Part shown: piece after piece, positions 1-6,068 of the stretch
Layout of the letters: every line of letters begins with the position of its first letter
How positions within the stretch are numbered: position 1 is the first letter of the stretch
NCBI GenBank assembly: GCA_934668605.1
Contig: CAKUNY010000004.1
Coordinates: 1-28,884, forward strand
Source: an uncultured Oscillospiraceae bacterium
GTDB lineage: Bacteria > Bacillota > Clostridia > Oscillospirales > Oscillospiraceae
Direction of reading: 5' to 3'
Length of the DNA: 28,884 nt
Made by a program: the position numbers and the translations under genes
Notes under the pieces: model-generated
Databases searched by the model: none
Told to the model about the DNA's origin: nothing
The model's input: the letters and a program-made list of their open reading frames with translations, nothing else

Positions 1-58
1 CAATCTCCATGTACGTTACCGCGGAATTGAGTTCCTTTTTGCACACAATTTTGTACAT
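1..58 (-). CDS. Ferredoxin-NADP+ reductase / sulfide dehydrogenase subunit alpha-like (SudB/NfnA type), N-terminus only
   Basis: Only the first 19 codons are inside the window; the gene continues past the left edge. The start reads MYKIVCKKELNSAVTYMEI, which resembles the opening strand of the FAD/NAD-binding subunit of sulfide dehydrogenase/NADH-dependent ferredoxin-NADP oxidoreductase (typically MYKIV-KKELNP-VT-ME). Family members carry FAD and a [2Fe-2S] cluster and pair with a GltD-like subunit. A purine-rich AAGGG lies about 10 nt before the ATG at 58, and a good promoter lies at 120-148. A second open frame starting at 119 overlaps it but begins immediately beside the -10 box, so it could not be translated from this promoter. 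The assignment rests on a short N-terminus and is a family-level guess. Confidence 0.6.
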   Translation of the reverse strand, partial: MYKIVCKKELNSAVTYMEI

Positions 59-119
59 CTTTTTTCATCCCTTCAAAAGAATCATACTTTTCCTTCAAAG
101 AAAAGTCCAATACAGCCAT

Positions 120-148
120 ATTATAACACGCGCTCTGTTATCTTGCAA
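120..148 (-). promoter_or_regulatory. Sigma-A type promoter for the left-edge gene
   Basis: On the minus strand a -35 TTGCAA (143-148) and a perfect -10 TATAAT (120-125) are separated by exactly 17 bp. Transcription would start near 113, giving a leader of roughly 55 nt before the ATG at 58. The promoter sits just after the gluQ stop codon, so the left-edge gene has its own start of transcription. Readthrough from gluQ is also possible because no terminator is visible between them. Confidence 0.75.
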
Positions 149-166
149 ACCCTATTCGATGTATTT

Positions 167-1072
167 TTACGGATTTGCGATAACAATATTCCCCTTCCGT
201 ACCATCTGCCATGAAAATTCCCCTGCAAGCTCGTCTGCGCGGATGCTCGTGCTGTGGGCGAGCAGGCCGCACGCGTGCGCGAGAAGACCCAAAAGCGCCT
301 CCGGCGTATAGCGCTCTCGCAGCGCGCCTAGATCTAAGTCCCGTTCGCGTTTGGAAAGCCGCCTTCCGTCCGGCGCGACCAGCAGCGGCACGTGATAGTA
401 GCCCGGTTCGGGTAAACCGAGCTGCCGCTGAAGCCAGATCTGCCGCGGCGTGGATGACAGCAGGTCGCTCCCCCGAACCACCTGCGTCACGCCCGCTTCG
501 GCGTCATCGGTCACGACGGCCAGCTGATAGGCATACACGCCGTCCGCGCGCCGGAGGATAAAATCCCCGCAGCCACGCACCAGGTTCTGCGTGTATTTGC
601 CCTGCAAGCCATCCGTAAAGGAAACGGTTTCGTCCGGCACACGCACGCGCCAGCACGGCGCTTTCGTTCTGGCCGCGCGATCGAACGGCGTTAAATTCCG
701 GCACGTTCCGGCGTAGAGCACGGTTCCGTCCGACGCGTGGGGCGCGGATGCGGCGTGAAGCTCGGTGCGCGAGCAGTAGCACGGGTAAATGAGCCCCCGC
801 TCCTCGAGCTGCCGGAATTTTTCGTGGTAGGCCTCCGAGCGCCGGCTCTGCGGCGTCTGCTCCGTATCCCACGTGAGCCCGAGCCACTCCAGGTCGCGCT
901 TGAGCGTATCGGCGTACTCCGGTCTGCACCGGTTGGGGTCTAAGTCTTCGATGCGCAGCACAAGCGCGCCGCCGCAGCTTCGGATGGACAGCCACGCAAG
1001 CATGGCCGAAAACACGTTTCCCAGATGCATTCTGCCGCTGGGACTTGGCGCAAAGCGCCCGATCTGCTGCAT
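167..1072 (-). CDS. gluQ: Glutamyl-queuosine tRNA(Asp) synthetase
   Basis: The protein has 301 residues and is a truncated glutamyl-tRNA synthetase catalytic core without an anticodon-binding domain, the size and layout of GluQ-RS. That enzyme activates glutamate and attaches it to the queuosine base at position 34 of tRNA(Asp). Visible features are the class I start RFAPSPSGRMHLGN (HIGH-like, residues 6-19), the strand LRIEDLDPNR, the family zinc site C98-x-C100...Y120-xxx-C124, and a KMSKS-like RLSKR at 238-242. The ATG at 1072 is preceded by AAAGGAGG at good distance. It lies about 125 bp downstream of a symporter gene but is separated from it by a terminator. Function needs queuosine in the cell; no queuosine genes are in this window. 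Confidence 0.9.
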   Translation of the reverse strand: MQQIGRFAPSPSGRMHLGNVFSAMLAWLSIRSCGGALVLRIEDLDPNRCRPEYADTLKRDLEWLGLTWDTEQTPQSRRSEAYHEKFRQLEERGLIYPCYCSRTELHAASAPHASDGTVLYAGTCRNLTPFDRAARTKAPCWRVRVPDETVSFTDGLQGKYTQNLVRGCGDFILRRADGVYAYQLAVVTDDAEAGVTQVVRGSDLLSSTPRQIWLQRQLGLPEPGYYHVPLLVAPDGRRLSKRERDLDLGALRERYTPEALLGLLAHACGLLAHSTSIRADELAGEFSWQMVRKGNIVIANP

Positions 1073-1151
1073 TGTGATCCTCCTTTCTTCCTATTTGCTC
1101 CGCATGTTGCTGTCATGCGAAGCGTTGGGCGCTTTTCTTTCGAGACTGTGC

Positions 1152-1186
1152 AAAAATGCCCATGCGCTCGTGTTTGCGCGTGGGCA
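1152..1186 (-). terminator. Intrinsic terminator after the first Na/Pi symporter gene
   Basis: Read on the minus strand, TGCCCA-C-GCGC pairs with GCGC-A-TGGGCA (one C/A mismatch, 8-nt loop), followed by TTTTT. It lies 10 bp past the symporter stop codon and before gluQ. Confidence 0.8.
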
Positions 1187-1196
1187 CTGGAATTGC

Positions 1197-2957
1197 TTAT
1201 AGGCTGAACCTTTGCCGGTATTCCTCATAATAGCGCTCGTAGGCCGCGGATTTCATGGCCTTGACGCTGCTGAGGTATTCGTGGGTATCGAACGAATCGG
1301 CCTCGAGCTCGATCATCGCGACGGCGATATTGGAGCAGTGGTCGGCGACGCGCTCGTAGTTGGTCAGAAGATCGTTGAAGACGAAGCCCTGGCTGAGCGT
1401 ACAGGTGCCCTTCTGAAGCCGGTCGACATGGTGAAGCTTCATCTCATCGCACAAGGCGTCAATGAGCTCTTCGAGCGGCTCGACTCTTTTGGCAAGCTCG
1501 AGGTCTTCAATGATAAACGCGCGGATGGCGTTATGGAGAATTTCTCGCAGCGCCTCGGTCAAAACGGAAAGCTCGTGCCGTGCGTCGCCGGAGAAGACGA
1601 TCCCCTTCTGGTGAATCTCCTGCGCGGCCTCGGCCACGTTCAGCGCGTGGTCGGAAATACGCTCAAAATCAGAGATCGTATGCAAAAATTTCGACACATC
1701 CGCACTCTGCCGGCCGGTGAGCTCGCGGCCGGTGAGCTTGACGAGATAGGTTCCCAGAATGTCCTCGTAGCGGTCGATCACGCCCTCCATGCGCTGCACC
1801 TCGGCAAAATCCTCGTCGGTGTAGCTCTCCAGAAGCGCCAGCGCGCCCGAGAAATTGAGCTCGGCGTCGGCAGCCATCGAGTTGATGGTGATGCGGCTCT
1901 GCTCGATGGCAAGCGCCGGATGCTGCAAGAAGCGCTCTTCCAGATGCATCGCGGCAGGCTCGTTGGCGCTTTTTTTCTCGCCCTTGTCCTTGACGAGCGC
2001 GTTCACGACCGCCTCGATCACATCCGTAAACGGAAGCAGGATCACGACCTTCACGAAGCGGAAAAGCGTGTTCACAAACGCGATGGAGACGCTTGTCATG
2101 GGCATATCCATAAATTCGAACCGGAACACGGCGTTCGCCAGATAAAAGACCGCCGCCCAGAAAATAACGCCCGCGACCTCGACCACGAGATAGACCATCG
2201 CCGTGCGCTTGCCGTCGACATTCGCGCCGACCGCGGAAAGCAGCACCGGCAGCGCCGCGCCGATGGCAATGCCCATGATGATGGGAAGGGCAATGGAAAA
2301 ATCGATCACGCCCGTAGAGGCTAAGGCCTGCAAAATGCCGACCGCCGCCGACGCACTTTGCAGCACGCAGGTAAAGAGCGTACCGAATAAAATGCCGAGG
2401 ATTGGATTGGAGAACGAGGTCAGAATGCGAAGGAACACCGGCTCGTCGCGCAGCGGGGACACCGCCGCCGACATCGTCGACATGCCGAACATCAAGACCG
2501 CAAAGCCCATGAGAATATCGCCCACGTGCTGCTTGGTCTGGTTCTTGGAGAACATGCGAAGCACAATGCCGACCACGGAGATAACGCCCGTGAGCGTCGC
2601 CGTGGAAAACAGGTCGATCCACCCGCCGCCTCCGCCGAGGTCAGACAGACAGATGATCCAGCCCGTGATGCTCGTGCCCAGAATCGCGCCCATGACGATG
2701 CTGATGGCCTGCCGCACGCGCATCATGCCGGAGTTGACAAAGCCGACCACCATCACGCTCGTCGCCGACGACGACTGAATGACCGCCGTCACCGCCGTGC
2801 CGAGCAAAAAGCCCTTGAGAGGCTTGCCGGTCAGCTGATATAAGATCACTTCCAGCTTGTTGCCCGCGACCTTCTTCAGCCCGTCTCCCATCAGCGCCAT
2901 GCCGAACAGGAACAGCGCAATGCCGCTGAACAGGGAAATCACATTCGAAATACTCAT
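1197..2957 (-). CDS. Na+/phosphate symporter with C-terminal PhoU-like domain (copy 1)
   Basis: The 586-residue inner-membrane protein belongs to the NptA/NaPi-II family: two inverted membrane repeats (about residues 1-330) and a cytoplasmic helical PhoU-like tail (about 345-580, with the repeated DRYEDILGTYL and SDFERISDHALN/ANYERVADHCSN-type motifs). It should take up inorganic phosphate with sodium. The first repeat has the canonical QSSSA (61-65), but the second reads QSASA (200-204), whereas the paralogue at 8079-9830 keeps QSSSA in both. Six in-frame codons upstream include another ATG at 2975 without a ribosome site. The ATG at 2957 has GGAG six bases upstream and aligns with the start of the paralogue, so it was chosen. 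Pho-type half-sites lie upstream, divergent from phoP. Confidence 0.9.
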   Translation of the reverse strand: MSISNVISLFSGIALFLFGMALMGDGLKKVAGNKLEVILYQLTGKPLKGFLLGTAVTAVIQSSSATSVMVVGFVNSGMMRVRQAISIVMGAILGTSITGWIICLSDLGGGGGWIDLFSTATLTGVISVVGIVLRMFSKNQTKQHVGDILMGFAVLMFGMSTMSAAVSPLRDEPVFLRILTSFSNPILGILFGTLFTCVLQSASAAVGILQALASTGVIDFSIALPIIMGIAIGAALPVLLSAVGANVDGKRTAMVYLVVEVAGVIFWAAVFYLANAVFRFEFMDMPMTSVSIAFVNTLFRFVKVVILLPFTDVIEAVVNALVKDKGEKKSANEPAAMHLEERFLQHPALAIEQSRITINSMAADAELNFSGALALLESYTDEDFAEVQRMEGVIDRYEDILGTYLVKLTGRELTGRQSADVSKFLHTISDFERISDHALNVAEAAQEIHQKGIVFSGDARHELSVLTEALREILHNAIRAFIIEDLELAKRVEPLEELIDALCDEMKLHHVDRLQKGTCTLSQGFVFNDLLTNYERVADHCSNIAVAMIELEADSFDTHEYLSSVKAMKSAAYERYYEEYRQRFSL

Positions 2958-2989
2958 GTCTGGCTCCATATCCATAGAATCACAAGTTT

Positions 2990-3046
2990 AATATAAGCGT
3001 TCTGTGTTAAATGTATCAGCAGTTCAATGTTAAATCTATGTTAAAT
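2990..3046 (-). promoter_or_regulatory. Pho-box half-sites and -10 box of symporter copy 1
   Basis: On the minus strand three identical ATTTAACA octamers occur at 3039-3046, 3028-3035 and 3005-3012, that is 11 and 23 bp apart, about one and two helical turns. A -10-like TATATT (2990-2995) follows the last octamer after 9 bp. This matches the direct-repeat TT(A/T)ACA half-sites with 11-bp period that PhoP binds in Firmicutes. The same octamer and the same 9-bp distance to the -10 recur before symporter copy 2. Confidence 0.75.
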
Positions 3047-3063
3047 CTCGCGCATATCATAGA

Positions 3064-3088
3064 TTTTACGGCTTTTTTACGGTACTAT
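3064..3088 (+). promoter_or_regulatory. Pho-type tandem half-sites before phoP
   Basis: TTTTACGG occurs at 3064-3071 and again at 3075-3082, exactly 11 bp apart on the plus strand, immediately followed by a -10-like TACTAT (3083-3088). This suggests that the response regulator controls its own gene. The half-sites differ in the last bases (ACG instead of ACA) from those driving the divergent symporter, so affinity may differ. Confidence 0.6.
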
Positions 3089-3117
3089 CAAAAAAGAAAC
3101 AAACAGGAGGGCTTCTT

Positions 3118-3792
3118 GTGATTTATTTTCTTGAGGACGACGACAGCATCCGAAAGCTTGTGATCTATGGTCTGGAAAGCCAGGGCTTTGAGGCGGAGGG
3201 CTTCGCGCTGCCGTCTAAGTTCTGGCGCGCGATGGAGCAGCGGCCTGCCGAGCTCGTGCTGCTGGACATCATGCTGCCCGAGGAGGACGGTCTGCAAATT
3301 TTAAAGAAGCTGCGCGCCGCGCCGGAGACGAGGCGGCTGCCGGTCATTTTGCTGACAGCGAAAAACTCGGAATTTGACCGGGTGATCGGCCTTGACAACG
3401 GGGCGGACGATTTTATCTCGAAGCCATTCAGCATGCTGGAGCTCATCGCGCGCATCCGCGCCGTTCTGCGCCGCTCGCAGCCCGCGCAGCCGGTGCATGA
3501 ATACCGGCTGGGGCCTCTTTATGTAAGCCCCGAGCAGCACATTGTGCGCGTGGACTCTCAGGATGTGACGCTTACAAACAAGGAATTTGAGCTTCTGTGC
3601 CTGCTTCTGGACAATCAGGGGCTCGTTCTCACGCGGCAGGTGCTGATGGACAGAGTCTGGGGCTTTGAAGCAGAGCGCGAGAACCGGACGTTGGATGTAC
3701 ATATCCGGACGCTTCGCGTCAAGCTCGGCGCGGCGGGCAGTCTCATTGAAACGATTCGCGGCGTGGGCTATAAGCTGGGGTCTGGAACATGA
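3118..3792 (+). CDS. phoP: OmpR/PhoB-family response regulator, probable PhoP
   Basis: The protein has 224 residues: a receiver domain (1-118) with acidic pocket D7/D8, phospho-acceptor D50 in LLDIMLP, T80 and K102, then a winged-helix DNA-binding domain (about 125-222) ending in the typical ETIRGVGYKL. The start is GTG at 3118, preceded by AGGAGG at 3105-3110. It overlaps the sensor kinase gene by four bases (ATGA). The gene is divergent from a Na/Pi symporter and lies among Pho-type direct repeats, which supports a phosphate-starvation role over other OmpR-family roles. No pstSCAB or phoU is in the window. Confidence 0.85.
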   Translation: MIYFLEDDDSIRKLVIYGLESQGFEAEGFALPSKFWRAMEQRPAELVLLDIMLPEEDGLQILKKLRAAPETRRLPVILLTAKNSEFDRVIGLDNGADDFISKPFSMLELIARIRAVLRRSQPAQPVHEYRLGPLYVSPEQHIVRVDSQDVTLTNKEFELLCLLLDNQGLVLTRQVLMDRVWGFEAERENRTLDVHIRTLRVKLGAAGSLIETIRGVGYKLGSGT

Positions 3793-5435
3793 CGGGGAAA
3801 ATTCTCAGAAATTCCTACCTTGTCGCCATTCTGGCTCTTCTTTCCAGCGCGCTGTTGTTCTTCGGCGTCATGTACCGCGACTATGAAGACGAGGCCTTCG
3901 CCCGGCTCCGCGCGGAGGAGGTCGCTATCGCGCAGGGGCTCAGCACGCAGGGCGAAGCCTTTTTAGACGGCTTCACGCCCAACGACCGCGTGACGTGGGT
4001 AGACGCCTCCGGCTCCGTGCTCTATGACAGCGCCGCACCGGCCGAGCAGCTTTCCAACCACACCGGCCGCGAGGAGATCGACAAGGCGCTGCAAGACGGC
4101 GAGGCGCAGTCGTCCCGCTATTCTCAGACGCTTTTGCAGCGTACGTTCTATTATGCCCGGCGCATGACAGACGGCACGGTGCTGCGCGTCTCATGTACGC
4201 AAAATTCGCTTCCGGCAATGGTCCTCATGCTGCTCACTCCCTTTTTATGGGTCGCGACGGTCGTGCTTGTTCTGTGCGGCGTGCTGTCTTACAGGCTCGC
4301 GCAGCGCATCACGAAGCCCATCAACGCCATTCATTTAGACAATCCCACGCCGCTGCCGGGCTACCCCGAGCTCACGCCGCTTTTTGACAAGCTCCGCGAG
4401 CAGAACCGCACCATCGGCAAGCAGATGAACGAGCTTCAGCTGCGCCAGCGCGAGTTTACGGCAATTACGGAAAACATGCGAGAAGGCTTTTTGCTCGTCG
4501 ACTGCAAGATGCACGTCTTATCGAGCAACCACAGCGCGCTCGAGGTGCTCGGCCACCGGGAGCTTTCGCCGGGATGCCTTTTATACGACGCGGCATGCAG
4601 ACAGGAAATTTTCGACGCGGTCGACACGGCGCTCTCGGGCTCTCATGCGGAGCTTCTTCTTACCATCGACGAGACGAGCTGGCAGGTGCTTGCGAACCCG
4701 GTCGTTGCCTCCGGGCAGGTGGCGGGCGCGGTGGTTCTTTTTATGGACGTCACCGAGCGCGAGCAGCGAGAACGGCTCCGGCGCGAATTTTCCGCAAATG
4801 TGTCGCACGAGCTCAAAACGCCGCTCACCTCCATTTCGGGCTTTGCCGAGCTCATGAAGGAAGGCCTCGTCCCGCCGGAGAAAATCCCCGAGTTTTCGGG
4901 CGATATCTATAAAGAAAGCCTGCGGCTCATCGGGCTTGTGAACGATATTATCCAGCTCTCGCGCTTAGATGAAAACAGCACGCAGTTCCTGCGCGCGCCG
5001 GTCGACCTCTACGATCTGGGGCAGTCTGTCATCGAGCGGCTGGAGCCCGTCGCGGCCAGACAGTCGGTCACGCTGCATCTTGCGGGCGAGCACGCGGAAA
5101 TTCAAGGCGTGGAGCAGCTGCTCAAAGAGATGATCTACAATCTTCTCGATAACGCCATCAAATATAACGTCCCGAACGGCAGCGCCGCGCTCAGCATCCG
5201 CAAAAGCGGCGAGCACGTGACGTTAAGCGTCTCGGATACCGGCATCGGCATCCCTTACGCCCACCAGCCGCGCGTCTTTGAGCGGTTCTACCGCGTCGAT
5301 AAAAGCCACTCCAAAGAAGTCGGCGGCACCGGCCTCGGCCTTTCCATCGTCCGCCACGCCGCACAGTATCACGGCGCAAGACTAGAGCTCAAAAGCCAGC
5401 CCGGCAAGGGAACCACCATTACCGTTACCTTTTAA
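3789..5435 (+). CDS. phoR: PhoR-like membrane sensor histidine kinase
   Basis: The protein has 548 residues. One membrane helix at about 9-30, an extracytoplasmic region of about 110 residues, a second helix at about 142-168, a short linker, a PAS-like domain (about 225-325), the dimerisation/phospho-acceptor helix with H340 in SANVSHELKTPLTS, and an ATPase domain with N box NLLDNAIKYN, G1 SDTGIGIP and G2 GGTGLGLSIV. This order (extracytoplasmic region, PAS, HisKA, HATPase) is that of PhoR in Firmicutes. The start overlaps the stop of the regulator gene by four bases, so the two are translationally coupled. The kinase would phosphorylate D50 of the upstream regulator. The signal is not evident from sequence; the adjacent phosphate transporters with PhoU-like tails are candidate inputs. 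Confidence 0.88.
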   Translation: MTGKILRNSYLVAILALLSSALLFFGVMYRDYEDEAFARLRAEEVAIAQGLSTQGEAFLDGFTPNDRVTWVDASGSVLYDSAAPAEQLSNHTGREEIDKALQDGEAQSSRYSQTLLQRTFYYARRMTDGTVLRVSCTQNSLPAMVLMLLTPFLWVATVVLVLCGVLSYRLAQRITKPINAIHLDNPTPLPGYPELTPLFDKLREQNRTIGKQMNELQLRQREFTAITENMREGFLLVDCKMHVLSSNHSALEVLGHRELSPGCLLYDAACRQEIFDAVDTALSGSHAELLLTIDETSWQVLANPVVASGQVAGAVVLFMDVTEREQRERLRREFSANVSHELKTPLTSISGFAELMKEGLVPPEKIPEFSGDIYKESLRLIGLVNDIIQLSRLDENSTQFLRAPVDLYDLGQSVIERLEPVAARQSVTLHLAGEHAEIQGVEQLLKEMIYNLLDNAIKYNVPNGSAALSIRKSGEHVTLSVSDTGIGIPYAHQPRVFERFYRVDKSHSKEVGGTGLGLSIVRHAAQYHGARLELKSQPGKGTTITVTF

Positions 5436-5453
5436 AGGAAGTTCCCTGAACGT

Positions 5454-5562
5454 GCGTAGGGGGCGATGCCCACATCGCCCCATTGGGTATCATCGAATTC
5501 GCATTGGATTTCCGTAAAAACAGGTTATACCGCCGGGTCGATGTGGGCATCGACCCCTACGC
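5454..5562. repeat. MITE-like inverted-repeat element
   Basis: 24-bp ends at 5454-5477 and 5539-5562 are inverted copies with a single mismatch, beginning GCGTAGGGG. Each end is also a hairpin by itself: GGGGCGATG-ccca-CATCGCCCC at 5460-5481 and GGGTCGATG-tggg-CATCGACCC at 5535-5556. The 109-bp unit has no coding potential and sits between the phoR stop and its terminator. Short GTAGGGG-ended palindromic repeats are common between genes of Clostridia (general knowledge), so it is probably a dispersed non-autonomous element. Confidence 0.7.
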
Positions 5563-5593
5563 GAATTTGGAAGATTTCGAAAATCCCGCAACA

Positions 5594-5624
5594 CCCGGTC
5601 AGGTTCCGTCTGGCCGGGATTTTT
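5594..5624 (+). terminator. Intrinsic terminator after phoR
   Basis: CCCGGTCAG (5594-5602) pairs with CTGGCCGGG (5610-5618) with one G-U pair and a 7-nt loop, followed by ATTTTTG. A longer pairing of flanking AAAATCCCG with CGGGATTTTT competes with it. It separates the pho genes from the repressor-sensor pair. Confidence 0.75.
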
Positions 5625-5626
5625 GC

Positions 5627-5655
5627 TTGACATTTTGGTCTACATCCTGTAAACT
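5627..5655 (+). promoter_or_regulatory. Promoter of the BlaI/BlaR1-like pair
   Basis: A consensus -35 TTGACA (5627-5632) and a -10 TAAACT (5650-5655) are separated by 17 bp. The -10 overlaps the first palindromic operator, so repressor binding would occlude RNA polymerase. Confidence 0.75.
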
Positions 5656-5682
5656 CAAAGCAGAAGTCTACACATTGTAAAC
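5638..5682 (+). promoter_or_regulatory. Two BlaI/MecI-type operators
   Basis: GTCTACATCCTGTAAAC (5638-5654) and GTCTACACATTGTAAAC (5666-5682) share GTCTACA-nnn-TGTAAAC, with centres 28 bp apart. The TACA-n3-TGTA core matches the dyad bound by BlaI/MecI dimers. One site covers the -10 region and the other the start of the transcript, which fits autorepression of the two genes that follow. Confidence 0.75.
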
Positions 5683-5702
5683 CCAAGAAAGGAGGCGCTT
5701 TC

Positions 5703-6068
5703 ATGCATGACAGTTCGCTTGGCGCGGCGGAGCTTTCGTTTGCAGAGCTCATCTGGTCGCGCGCGCCGGTTTCGTCCGGCGAGCTGGTTTCTCTGGCGGC
5801 AGAGCATCTGCACTGGAAAAAATCCACGACCTACACCGTTTTGCGCAGGCTCTGCGAGAAGGGGCTTTTTCAGAACGATGGCGGCACGGTGCGCGCGCTT
5901 TTAAGCCGCGAGGATTATCTCTCGCGCGAGAGCCGGAGCTTTGTCGACCGCTCGTTCGGCGGCTCGCTTCCCGCGTTTCTCGCGGCGTTCACCCGGGGAA
6001 AAACGCTCACGCGCGAGCAGCAGCAGACGCTGCAATCGCTCATCGACGAGGCAAGGAGGGAGCTATGA
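5703..6068 (+). CDS. BlaI/MecI-family winged-helix repressor
   Basis: The protein has 121 residues, the normal size for the family. The N-terminal winged helix is seen in LSFAELIWSRAPVSSGELVSLAAE and in the recognition helix region WKKSTTYTVLRRLCEKGLF, close to the W-x-x-x-T-V-x-T-x-L-x-R-L signature. The C-terminal helices (about 80-121) would dimerise and carry the cleavage region. The ATG at 5703 follows AAAGGAGG. The stop overlaps the start of the peptidase-sensor gene by four bases. Two matching operators lie at its promoter. The family represses its own operon until the partner membrane peptidase triggers repressor cleavage. Confidence 0.9.
   Translation: MHDSSLGAAELSFAELIWSRAPVSSGELVSLAAEHLHWKKSTTYTVLRRLCEKGLFQNDGGTVRALLSREDYLSRESRSFVDRSFGGSLPAFLAAFTRGKTLTREQQQTLQSLIDEARREL

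Noticed and set aside
1-119. Minus-strand frame starting at 119 (MAVLDFSLKEKYD...)
   Set aside because: Its ATG touches the -10 box of the only visible promoter, so it would be outside the transcript; the overlapping frame from 58 resembles a known family.
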